Positions 1-6,548 of a stretch of 7,036 nucleotides of DNA are shown piece after piece. A model generated the notes under the pieces. That model saw nothing but the letters and a program-made list of their open reading frames with translations, was not told the DNA's origin and ran no database searches. The position numbers and the translations under genes were made by a program. This DNA is from an uncultured Ignavibacteria bacterium. Lineage in GTDB: Bacteria; Bacteroidota; Ignavibacteria; Tepidaquicellales; Tepidaquicellaceae. Location: positions 1 to 7,036 of the forward strand of contig CALEVL010000342.1 in the NCBI GenBank assembly GCA_937924675.1. The letters are read 5' to 3'. The stretch's first letter is position 1. Each line of letters opens with the position of its first letter.

Positions 1-1250
1 TCCTTAACCTGACAGTTGAGGAAACTTATTCACAATCAACTGCTCAAGACATCTACGAAAAAAATTCACAGGCGGTGGTCGTTGTTGAAACTTACGATAA
101 GAACGGAAATCCGTTAAGTCAAGGCAGTGGATGTCAGCTAAACGAGGAGGGGCTCGTTGTAACAAATTTTCATGTAATGAAAGGAGCATTTTCAGCAAAC
201 TTAATATTCAGTGACAATTCCGAATTCAAAGTCAATTATGTTTACGCTTACGACAAGCAGCATGATCTGGCTTTTCTAAAACATTATGGTAAAAGAAAAG
301 ATCATGTTAGATTGTCTTCTTCAGATGATGTCCGCGTTGGGGATGTGTGTTATACAATTGGAACACCTAAAGGATTCCAAAACACTATTTCTAACGGTCT
401 CATAAGTAACATACTAAAAGATGAAAGCGAGTATGTCTTTCAAATTTCAAATGCAATTTCACCGGGCAGCAGCGGTGGCGGTTTATTCAATGACGAAGGT
501 GAACTTATCGGGATAACTTTTGCTACATTTCTAGACGGACAGAACATCAATTTCGCTATGCCTTCAAAGTATCTATCTGAGCTCTTGCTAAAGCCATTTA
601 AACAAACCACTCTTTCGGAGTTTCAAGTAATTATTGGAAGTTCCGCTGTTCTTTATCCTAAGAAAGAGGAGCATGTTGAAAGAGAGGAACCTGTTCCGGA
701 AACAGAAATAGAAGAATTGGAAGTTGAGGATGAGAAAAGTTTTGATTTCGAAACCGGATTCTCTTACGACATTGGGGGAAGATACATATTTATGTCATCA
801 TTACTTGGAAAGGATGTTCCGTCATTTGTTGAATTCAGGAAAGGATTCTCCGCTACATTTTCTTATTGGTACAGCAGTTATGGGGGATTGGGACTCACAT
901 ATCAGAAGCAGGATGTAGTGAACAAGAGCAATGGGAAAAAGATAAACCTGCGGCTGTACAAAGGGGAATTTTTGATTAGGACTTCTGAACACCCGATTAG
1001 AGTCATAATGGGTTTAGGAATCGGACTTGCAAATTCAGAATTCCAAAAGGGCGAAGACGATTCCGGAATTATGGTAGGAGAATCCAGCAATCAATTCTCG
1101 GCATCAGCGAATTTTGGAATTGAATTTATGATAATGAATCGGTTCTCTATTTCAGCTTCTTCACCGGTAGATTACATTTTGGTTAGTGATTCGAAAAGTT
1201 TGGGAGTATTCTTCATTTCACCTTCGGTGGGATTGAATGTGGTGTTTTGA
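1..1250 (+). CDS. Trypsin-like (HtrA/DegP-type) serine protease with C-terminal outer-membrane beta-barrel-like domain, 5' partial
   Basis: The frame is open from base 3 (first complete codon), so the GTG at 75 is an internal valine; the true start and any signal peptide lie left of the window. The visible protein is about 415 residues. The protease domain covers roughly 45-640. His is in VVTNFHVM (codon 171-173), Asp in KQHDLAF (264-266) and Ser in SPGSSGGG (471-473), with GTP before the oxyanion region, as in HtrA/DegP-type S1C peptidases, which degrade misfolded envelope proteins. No PDZ domain follows. Instead there is an acidic linker (about 660-740, rich in Glu and Pro), then about 169 residues of alternating polar and hydrophobic strands with Gly and aromatic residues, ending VGLNVVF. 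That terminal Phe and pattern suit an 8-stranded barrel of OmpA/OmpW/OmpX size. Two Cys (codons 132 and 348) flank the domain core. Protease identity is firm; the barrel and the resulting outer-membrane location are inferences. A 113-base gap separates it from the next gene. Confidence 0.88.
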   Translation, partial: LNLTVEETYSQSTAQDIYEKNSQAVVVVETYDKNGNPLSQGSGCQLNEEGLVVTNFHVMKGAFSANLIFSDNSEFKVNYVYAYDKQHDLAFLKHYGKRKDHVRLSSSDDVRVGDVCYTIGTPKGFQNTISNGLISNILKDESEYVFQISNAISPGSSGGGLFNDEGELIGITFATFLDGQNINFAMPSKYLSELLLKPFKQTTLSEFQVIIGSSAVLYPKKEEHVEREEPVPETEIEELEVEDEKSFDFETGFSYDIGGRYIFMSSLLGKDVPSFVEFRKGFSATFSYWYSSYGGLGLTYQKQDVVNKSNGKKINLRLYKGEFLIRTSEHPIRVIMGLGIGLANSEFQKGEDDSGIMVGESSNQFSASANFGIEFMIMNRFSISASSPVDYILVSDSKSLGVFFISPSVGLNVVF

Positions 1251-1363
1251 CAAACTCAAACGGTGAATGTTAAGTCGTTTATCAAGTCGCAGTTAAAGAG
1301 TGTAACATCTTTCAGCAATTTGTTTGAAGGTGAAAATTCCATAAACCTATATCAATTTTCTTT

Positions 1364-3028
1364 ATGAAACTGCTAAGGCTACTACAAACGTTTGGCGAAG
1401 AGGAATTAAGAGATTTTGAGAAATATCTAAATGATCCACTGACAAAATCAAAGAGAGACATACTTAATCTATTTGATCTTCTTTCGCGTGATTACCTGAG
1501 CGTGCCGCATGAAAGTGTTTCCTATGAGGACATCTTTTCAGATCTTTTTCCCGATGAGAATTTTGTTCGCAAGAAAAATAAAGGCAAAGAAGAAATAGAT
1601 TCGTATAGACGGATTGATAATCTCACGACTGCATTGTCAGATTCAGCCAAAATGTTCGTTGTTAAAAGATTCATTGAGCAGGATGAACTTCAAAGACTTT
1701 TGATCTTAAGTCAAATATATCTCGAAAGGGGACTTCTTGAAGAATCTGATGGGTTGAATATGACAATTAATAAGAAATTAAATGGTATTCCAAAAGCAAA
1801 GTTAAATTATGCAACAAATCTAAAGAAGCTCAGAGATCTCGAATATTCTCACGACATTCATTACCGCAATTATAAGAGAACTTCCGAAAGTCTTAAAAAC
1901 AATCACTATGCTGCCGTGTTCAATTTCCTCATTGAATTCATGAACTTGAGATGCGAAAAGGAAACAACTTATGCTAATTATGGTAAGACAATAGAAAACT
2001 CCTTTGTAGATAAATTAAATGAAATGGTTCATGTAAAAAATTGGCTAAGTTTTTATGACAATAAGGACCCTATTGCCAAGCTACACTTGAAATTGCATTA
2101 TCAAAAGTATAAGACAATTATTGCTCACGATAAGCACAGACATTACTGGAAACTGAAAGATATGGTTTTAAAAAATATTAAGAAACTTGATCATTTTGAT
2201 CAGCACTTCTTTTTCATGCATATGTCAAACTATGTTTCTATGAAGATTGACATGAACGTTGAGGGATTTGAGAAAGAGGGACTCAACATTTTTAAAGCCA
2301 TGAAGAGGTATAAGGTATTTAAACCATCAAAGGACAGGCCAATTGAATTTTTGCTTTTCCGCAATGTAGTCCTGAATTGCGACTCAAAGGGAGATGCGGA
2401 TTGGCTTGAGAAATTTATTAGTGATTATTCAAACGAATTGCATCCCGTATATCGAGACAATCTAAAAACACATGCCGATAGTCATTTGCAATTCCTTAAG
2501 GGAGAATATGAAAGATGTCTTGAAATTTCTGCGAAGACCAGGGAAGTGTTTTTTTATTTTAAAACTGATATGGAAATGTTGGTATTGAAATGCCAGTATA
2601 GCTTGGATAGACTTGAAGATGCACAGACAACTCTGAAATACTTTAGCCTCTTTATAAACAGAAACAAAAAGGTCTATGACGATTATAGGAAAATGTATAA
2701 TGGATTCATAAAAGGATTAAAGGTATTACTTAAGGCAAGAGAGTTATTGATTGAGAGCAAATCACTTAAAGAAGGAAAGCTACATACGGATAGAATATTT
2801 ATTATGGAGGCGGAGTCCTATCTCCTGGCGAAAAAGTTATTGGAAGAACTTGATGTTAAAACCAGTGTGGCTGATAAGAATTGGCTAAAAAGGGGAGCTG
2901 TGTCTATTCTGGAGTCCATTATCTTAAACAAGAAGGTGCTTGAAGCTATCAACAAACTCAGTCCAAAAAAGCCAAGTAGCCAGAAAGTGAAGAAGAGATC
3001 TACCGTATCAGCAGCACTTAAGAAATGA
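1364..3028 (+). CDS. Large all-helical (TPR-like/alpha-solenoid) protein of unknown function, 554 aa
   Basis: A full-length frame starts at ATG 1364 and stops at TGA 3026-3028. There is no Shine-Dalgarno before the start (CAATTTTCTTT precedes ATG), as is common in Bacteroidota. The product has no signal peptide and no membrane segment, so it is probably cytoplasmic. It is rich in Lys, Leu, Glu and Asp, and nearly all of it reads as amphipathic helix. The stretches around LILSQIYLERGLLEES, LEKFISDYSNEL, LKGEYERCLEIS and LDRLEDAQTTL resemble helical hairpins of TPR-like solenoids, which usually act as protein-binding scaffolds. The N-terminus (LLQTFGEEELRDFEKYLNDP) resembles from memory a family of uncharacterised Bacteroidota proteins of similar length; this is unverified. 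The last 25 or so residues are a basic Lys/Ser-rich tail. I see no catalytic motif. It follows the protease gene in the same direction, but the 113-base spacer does not show that they are cotranscribed. That it is a real gene is certain; its function is unknown. Confidence 0.9.
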   Translation: MKLLRLLQTFGEEELRDFEKYLNDPLTKSKRDILNLFDLLSRDYLSVPHESVSYEDIFSDLFPDENFVRKKNKGKEEIDSYRRIDNLTTALSDSAKMFVVKRFIEQDELQRLLILSQIYLERGLLEESDGLNMTINKKLNGIPKAKLNYATNLKKLRDLEYSHDIHYRNYKRTSESLKNNHYAAVFNFLIEFMNLRCEKETTYANYGKTIENSFVDKLNEMVHVKNWLSFYDNKDPIAKLHLKLHYQKYKTIIAHDKHRHYWKLKDMVLKNIKKLDHFDQHFFFMHMSNYVSMKIDMNVEGFEKEGLNIFKAMKRYKVFKPSKDRPIEFLLFRNVVLNCDSKGDADWLEKFISDYSNELHPVYRDNLKTHADSHLQFLKGEYERCLEISAKTREVFFYFKTDMEMLVLKCQYSLDRLEDAQTTLKYFSLFINRNKKVYDDYRKMYNGFIKGLKVLLKARELLIESKSLKEGKLHTDRIFIMEAESYLLAKKLLEELDVKTSVADKNWLKRGAVSILESIILNKKVLEAINKLSPKKPSSQKVKKRSTVSAALKK

Positions 3029-3064
3029 AGTGAAAGTCCTGCTTTGATTTTCTCCTTTTCCGCC

Positions 3065-3111
3065 CGTGTTGGTGTTCCGAGCAAAGCGAGGTTCACCAAC
3101 ACGAAAGTGTT
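3065..3111. repeat. Stem-loop element with two competing hairpins in the convergent spacer
   Basis: CGTGTTGGTG (3065-3074) is perfectly complementary to CACCAACACG (3094-3103), giving a 10-bp stem with a 19-base loop containing GAGCAAAGCGAG. The right arm can alternatively form AACAC-GAAA-GTGTT (3098-3111), a GNRA-type tetraloop hairpin. The element begins 36 bases after the stop of the helical-protein gene and could end its transcription, but no clear U-run follows. It looks like a REP-like intergenic palindrome. Whether other copies exist cannot be seen in this window. Confidence 0.55.
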
Positions 3112-3126
3112 TGTTGTTGGTCACGC

Positions 3127-3170
3127 TCCTGCATGCAGCTAGCAGGAACTTTGTTCGATAAGACGAACAA
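3127..3170 (-). terminator. Two stem-loops just downstream of the 130-aa secreted-protein gene, possible terminator
   Basis: TTGTTCG (3151-3157) pairs with CGAACAA (3164-3170) around a 6-base loop. This 7-bp stem starts 14 bases after the TAA of the minus-strand gene ending at 3185. Next to it, TCCTGC (3127-3132) pairs with GCAGGA (3142-3147) around a 9-base loop. The placement fits transcript ends meeting between convergent genes. There is no U-run, so intrinsic termination is not assured; a 3'-end protecting hairpin is an alternative. Confidence 0.4.
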
Positions 3171-3184
3171 CTGATGTAATACCC

Positions 3185-3577
3185 TTATTCAGTCTCGTCC
3201 CCGTAAGATAGAATTTTACATTTTGTTACCTGCATACTGTTATTCACTGTTAATCTCACATACCATCCATTGCATTTCTTAGAATTTACAATCACTAAAC
3301 CGGGAGCTATCTCTTCTACAAGTCCCCACTTCAAACCGTTCTTTAAAGTAAATTCGAAATCCGAATCAGGATAGGTGTCTATATTTATGTAATAGCCGGC
3401 AGGTGTCAGACCTTGAGTGGACATTCCATAAAAAGTTTTTAGCGCAGTTATTGTTCCCTCATACACCGCTGCTTTGTCAATGGTCGGATTATGAACGGAA
3501 TTCTGTTTATTTACTTCTGCAGATTTAATATTTAGCGCAGATAAAAAACTTAATAGTATTAATATTATTGTCTTCAT
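3185..3577 (-). CDS. Small exported protein of unknown function, 130 aa
   Basis: Translation starts at ATG 3577-3575 and stops at TAA 3187-3185. The N-terminus is a clear signal peptide: Lys2, a hydrophobic core IILILLSFLSAL, and a likely signal peptidase I site after IKSA (residue 20). The mature part is about 110 residues and looks beta-rich (YYINIDTYPDSDFEFTL, GLVIVNSKKCNGWYVRLTVN). Its only two cysteines, Cys102 and Cys120, could form a disulfide in the periplasm. No lipobox, membrane segment or T9SS tail is visible, so it is probably periplasmic or secreted. I do not recognise a family. The start is preceded by an A/T-rich leader without a Shine-Dalgarno. It lies 104 bases downstream of the 89-aa membrane protein gene on the same strand, and a hairpin follows 14 bases after the stop. 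Confidence 0.72.
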   Translation of the reverse strand: MKTIILILLSFLSALNIKSAEVNKQNSVHNPTIDKAAVYEGTITALKTFYGMSTQGLTPAGYYINIDTYPDSDFEFTLKNGLKWGLVEEIAPGLVIVNSKKCNGWYVRLTVNNSMQVTKCKILSYGDETE

Positions 3578-3681
3578 TGTTGTATTTTTAGTTTTTCAAA
3601 AATGATTTCTTGTAAGAAACTTTTACCTTTATTCGAAAGGCAGACTTGTTATACTTCGCCTCCGAATGCTGCAAAAGTTGA

Positions 3682-3951
3682 TTATTTTCTGCTCACAAGG
3701 GATAATACTAGCCAGGCAATTCCATACCCGATTATGTATCCCACAAAACCACCTATGAACCCACCTGGTACTTTTCCCTTTGTGGATAAATTCAATATGA
3801 CAAAGATAGCGCCGCCAATAATGCCACACACATTAGCAATTTTATTTTTATCTATCCCAACAGATTCACCGGGAACTGTATGTTCTGTCTTGTGAGTGTT
3901 TTGATTTACATTCTCAATATTTTGAGAATTATCAGTTGTATTATTTTCCAT
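3682..3951 (-). CDS. Small membrane protein with glycine-zipper helix, 89 aa
   Basis: Starts at ATG 3951-3949 and stops at TAA 3684-3682. Residues 1-36 are hydrophilic and Asn/Thr-rich, then come two hydrophobic segments, about 39-55 (VCGIIGGAIFVILNL) and 62-86 (PGGFIGGFVGYIIGYGIAW and onward), joined by STKGKV. Gly63, 67, 71 and 75 are spaced every four residues, with Gly64 and Gly68 beside them: a glycine zipper that favours tight helix packing or oligomerisation in a membrane. The topology suggests an inner-membrane helical hairpin with a disordered N-terminal tail. There is no cleavable signal peptide. AAAGGAG (3968-3962) lies 10 bases upstream of the start. The function is unknown; glycine-zipper proteins include envelope-stress proteins and pore formers, and nothing here decides between them. 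Frames on the opposite strand here are shadows. Confidence 0.75.
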   Translation of the reverse strand: MENNTTDNSQNIENVNQNTHKTEHTVPGESVGIDKNKIANVCGIIGGAIFVILNLSTKGKVPGGFIGGFVGYIIGYGIAWLVLSLVSRK

Positions 3952-3961
3952 TTTATTTTGT

Positions 3962-3968
3962 CTCCTTT
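3962..3968 (-). promoter_or_regulatory. Shine-Dalgarno of the 89-aa membrane protein
   Basis: Read on the minus strand the bases are AAAGGAG, 10 bases before ATG 3951-3949. The spacing is slightly long but usable. It supports this start and strand over the overlapping frames. Confidence 0.55.
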
Positions 3969-4002
3969 AAAGTTATAAACTTCAAATAAAAAAGCGTTGA
4001 TC

Positions 4003-4032
4003 AAAAATTTGCGGCAGGACTTTTGCCCTGCC
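4003..4032 (-). terminator. Rho-independent terminator of the T9SS cargo gene
   Basis: On the minus strand GGCAGG (4032-4027) and CCTGCC (4018-4013) form a 6-bp GC stem with an 8-base loop, followed by GCAAATTTTTG with a T-run (complement of 4003-4007). The stem starts 15 bases after the TAA at 4048. A stem plus T-run straight after a gene is a standard intrinsic terminator layout. Confidence 0.65.
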
Positions 4033-4047
4033 ACAGTATTGAAATAG

Positions 4048-4896
4048 TTACTTTATCAGAAACATCTTCTTCACCTGTGTAAACTCTCCGGCCTCTATCC
4101 TGTAAAAATAGACGCCGCTTGCGAAATTACTTCCGTCAAAACTGATATTGTGTATTCCCGCATTCTTCTGCTCATTCACAAGTGTTGCAATTTCTTTACC
4201 CGTAATATCGTAAATCTTTAATGTTACCATACTGCTGACCGGCAAATCGTAATTAATGCTAGTTGTCGGATTGAACGGATTAGGAAAATTTTGCTGAAGA
4301 GCAAATTCATTAGGAAGTGATGAAACTTCACTACCGGTTGAGAAATTATCAATTGCAACTTCTTCCATATTCGTTACATCGGTAATTTGATCATCAATGT
4401 ATGCAAATACTTTTGAATAAGGATTCTCCGGTCCTGTTCTAAGTTTCAAATTTAATCCGGCATCAGAGAATGATTCAGCAGAAGTTGCAAGCCGCATCTT
4501 TGCTATAAGAGTACCCGGAGATTTTATGGATATTGAAGGCAGATTGTCTTTAGGCGGAATTGAATTGACTGCTAATCTCAATTGATTTCCGGAAACAGTC
4601 GGATTTCTTGGTTGCAGTGATTTTGGCAGATCCGAACTTATCATTGAATATGATAAAGTTCCTCCGTTTGCAATCTTTGGATTGAACTCAAAAAAGTATT
4701 GACCGAGAATGTATTTGAAACTTGCTTCATCAGTATTTATATGCTGAAGATAGATATCAAACTCATAAACGTTTGAGGAAATGAGTTTGAGATTGTCCGC
4801 GGATAACTTGCATTTGGGAGTACCGGCCAAACACATATTCAGCCCGATCACCGACATTAAAATTATGAGTAAGGATTTTGCTCTTAGGTTTTTCAT
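4048..4896 (-). CDS. Exported protein with beta-sandwich domain and T9SS type A C-terminal sorting domain, 282 aa
   Basis: ATG 4896-4894 to TAA 4050-4048. Residues 1-24 are a signal peptide (basic MKNLRAK, hydrophobic core, likely cut after CLA). LNMC is not a good lipobox because Met precedes Cys. Residues 30-180 form a beta-rich domain beginning with a strand like VYEFDIYLQHI and containing FFEFNPKIANGGTLSYSM and SPGTLIAKMRLAT. This order resembles cohesin-type or Ig-like sandwiches, but that is only a suggestion. Residues 198-282 are a complete type A sorting domain: FALQQNFPNPFNPTT, then VTLKIYDITGKEIATLVN, FDGSNFASGVYFYRIEAG and KKMFLIK at the end. By family knowledge it directs Sec-exported protein through the T9SS and is usually cleaved during surface attachment or release. 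There is no Shine-Dalgarno before the start. It lies 111 bases downstream of the dockerin-tailed gene, with terminators on both sides. Confidence 0.9.
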   Translation of the reverse strand: MKNLRAKSLLIILMSVIGLNMCLAGTPKCKLSADNLKLISSNVYEFDIYLQHINTDEASFKYILGQYFFEFNPKIANGGTLSYSMISSDLPKSLQPRNPTVSGNQLRLAVNSIPPKDNLPSISIKSPGTLIAKMRLATSAESFSDAGLNLKLRTGPENPYSKVFAYIDDQITDVTNMEEVAIDNFSTGSEVSSLPNEFALQQNFPNPFNPTTSINYDLPVSSMVTLKIYDITGKEIATLVNEQKNAGIHNISFDGSNFASGVYFYRIEAGEFTQVKKMFLIK

Positions 4897-4961
4897 CTTG
4901 ATATCACATTAAAGTTTTTAAAAATTGTTTCGATTGAACAACAGTGAATCAATTGTATCAA

Positions 4962-4992
4962 GGAGGCAGGACAAGACAATTACCCTGCCTCC
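4962..4992 (-). terminator. Stem-loop terminator of the dockerin-tailed gene
   Basis: GGAGGCAGG (4962-4970) is perfectly complementary to CCTGCCTCC (4984-4992), a 9-bp GC-rich stem with a 13-base loop, beginning 15 bases after the TAG at 5010-5008. No U-run follows on the minus strand, so it is a weaker intrinsic terminator than the related one at 4003-4032, though the stem itself is stronger. Confidence 0.55.
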
Positions 4993-5007
4993 GTTTATTG
5001 CAATATT

Positions 5008-6024
5008 CTACGGTCTTATCACTGACACAAATCTTGTCGCATTATTGTCCACAATCAAAAGGTCGGTCCCGTCAACAAAGAAATCTCCGTTTACATCTGA
5101 TCTGACATAACCTCCGACTCCAATAGATGCGTCGTGATCAACAATGTCTAAATCAGTCGCATCAACAATACCGTCTTGATCTACGTCACCACTGTAGATT
5201 GCAAATCTTAACGGAGATGTATCCACATGTATCTGATTATTTCCCAAAGCTTGCGATGAAGAGGACGACAGTGAATAATTCGTCTGGGTAGAAGATGATA
5301 ATGTTATTGCATTTGCACTCCATGTCTCAATAGAATTTCGGTGGATTACTTTTAGGAAATAATTTCCACCAGATGCGTTTGTAAAATTAAGTTGAATCAT
5401 CCCATCCGAAGCAACTACTCCGTTTGACTGGTCAGCAAGGGCATAAGGAGAAGTCGCATTTCTTAATTCAACGGAAATAGTATCACTTATCTGCGAATGA
5501 TTTTCAATGTTGTAAAATCCTTCTATGAACATTGAGAGATTTAGGATCATGTTTGGCTTATAACAAAGAATTGGTCTTGAATTCCAGTATGAACCAAGAT
5601 CAATTGTGTTAGAACCAATATTTGCATGAACTAGCCAACCAGATGGAACGTTACCGTCATGGCGTTCCATAAAATAATGGCGACTTGATGACCAAAAATG
5701 CTGTCCCCCTCTCGTCAACCATCCATTACTTCTGTAGAATGTCATTCCAGATTGCATAAAAAATTCACTGTATCCCTGCAGATTTATGAATGCTACAACT
5801 TCATTCCAATCGGCTATACGATAACCAGGACCGAACTCTTGTTGGCATTCACAATCAAAGCAGGAAGTATTCCACGAAAAATTCGAAGTTGTTTTTGCAA
5901 AAACACCAGGTGATCTGTCCTGACTTAAGTTCAAACCTGACTCAATTGGCGAATCGGATAATGCCGGACTCACATAGATAAGTAGATATAGAATTATTGC
6001 CGTAAAAAATAAGATTGTTTTCAT
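5008..6024 (-). CDS. Exported protein with C-type-lectin-like region and dockerin-type calcium-binding tail, 338 aa
   Basis: ATG 6024-6022, preceded by AAAGGAG at 6-base spacing, to TAG 5010-5008. Residues 1-23 are a signal peptide cut near PALS. Residues 50-157 contain a Cys cluster (Cys55, Cys58, Cys60), then GPGYRIADWNEVVAFIN, GQHFWSSSRHY, GWLVHA and SRPILCYKP (Cys154). This Trp-Ser-Ser then Cys-Tyr-Lys-Pro order resembles C-type-lectin-like or DUF1566/FISUMP-type folds; the match is tentative. Residues 160-270 form a beta-rich module (LNLSMFIEGFYN, ISVELRNATSPYALAD, VIHRNSIETWSA) that I associate with Ignavibacterial exported proteins. Residues 280-291 (Asp280, 282, 284, 288, 291) and 310-321 (Asp310, Asn312, Asp314, Asp318, Asp321) are two dockerin/EF-hand-like calcium loops. 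Dockerins bind cohesins in other bacteria; here the partner is unknown. There is no T9SS tail, so this may be a periplasmic protein or may reach the surface through a partner. Confidence 0.88.
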   Translation of the reverse strand: MKTILFFTAIILYLLIYVSPALSDSPIESGLNLSQDRSPGVFAKTTSNFSWNTSCFDCECQQEFGPGYRIADWNEVVAFINLQGYSEFFMQSGMTFYRSNGWLTRGGQHFWSSSRHYFMERHDGNVPSGWLVHANIGSNTIDLGSYWNSRPILCYKPNMILNLSMFIEGFYNIENHSQISDTISVELRNATSPYALADQSNGVVASDGMIQLNFTNASGGNYFLKVIHRNSIETWSANAITLSSSTQTNYSLSSSSSQALGNNQIHVDTSPLRFAIYSGDVDQDGIVDATDLDIVDHDASIGVGGYVRSDVNGDFFVDGTDLLIVDNNATRFVSVIRP

Positions 6025-6030
6025 TTCTTT

Positions 6031-6037
6031 CTCCTTT
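6031..6037 (-). promoter_or_regulatory. Shine-Dalgarno of the dockerin-tailed gene
   Basis: The minus strand reads AAAGGAG six bases before ATG 6024-6022, near-ideal spacing. It decides the start against the in-phase alternatives further upstream. This strong site contrasts with the neighbouring T9SS gene, which has none. Confidence 0.75.
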
Positions 6038-6133
6038 CGGATTATTTTTTGGGTTAAAACTCTTCAGTACAATTGACTTGGCTGCAGAATGTTGATTTAA
6101 AATTGAAAATTTATGTTTACTTGTAACATTATC

Positions 6134-6504
6134 TCTACCTCTCATACACATTCATCAATACAGTAATCAATAATTTTCATGCTTCGAAATACTTCCAGTT
6201 CCTTTATCTGATATCAAGTTATTAAGATTTCAAGAAACGCACAAAAACAAAAAGACAAGATTTCCTCTTAATATTTTTCTACTATCTTTCATACTCATTC
6301 ATCAATGCAGGAATCAATAATCTCAAGTCTCGTATTACTCTCTTCATTTCAACGTGGCAAGTTGTTAAGAATCCATGAAACGGACAAAAACAAAAAGACG
6401 AGATTTCCTCTTAATACATTTCTACTGTCTTTCAAACTCAATCATCAATGCAGGAATTAATAATCCTCATGTCTCGTATTACTCTCTTCATTTTAATTGT
6501 GGCA
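6134..6504. repeat. Degenerate tandem repeat, 2.5 copies of a 143-147-base unit
   Basis: Copy A covers 6134-6280, copy B 6281-6423 and truncated copy C 6424-6504. B and C share about 72 of 79 aligned bases with two one-base gaps. A and B match best at both ends: CATTCATCAAT and AATCAATAAT near the start, and GAAACGNACAAAAACAAAAA followed by AGATTTCCTCTTAATA near the end (about 43 of 47 bases); their middles have diverged. The gaps between copies argue against a shared protein frame. The array sits about 110 bases upstream of the start of the dockerin-tailed gene, so it may hold upstream control sites or may be an expanded relic. Confidence 0.75.
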
Positions 6505-6548
6505 GCAGGACTTACGAGTCTGTCCGAGAACTAAGGAATATGTTTTTA

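Noticed and set aside
75..77. GTG as the start of the protease
   Set aside because: The frame is open from base 3, and the preceding codons read TAQDIYEKNSQA, a normal HtrA-type N-terminal stretch, so the gene starts outside the window.
1300..1363. Bacteroidota-type promoter (TTTG / TAnnTTTG) before the helical-protein gene
   Set aside because: TTTGTTTG near 1320 is a partial match to the -7 box, but no -33 element lies at the right distance.
3602..3895. Plus-strand 97-codon frame
   Set aside because: It is antisense to the 89-aa glycine-zipper protein, which has a ribosome site and coherent topology. The plus-strand peptide is Pro-rich shadow sequence.
4825..4896. Lipoprotein signal in the T9SS cargo protein
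   Set aside because: The cysteine is preceded by Leu-Asn-Met, and Met is not accepted just before the lipid-bearing Cys. A standard signal peptidase site after CLA fits better.
5942..6151. Minus-strand 69-codon frame overlapping the start of the dockerin-tailed gene
   Set aside because: It overlaps the signal-peptide region in another frame and its peptide has no recognisable features.
6137..6480. Conserved short minus-strand peptide resembling MKIIDYCIDE in each tandem unit
   Set aside because: Copies A, B and C share the ending on paper, but one-base gaps change the upstream frame between copies and B lacks a start, so shared peptides follow from DNA repeat similarity.
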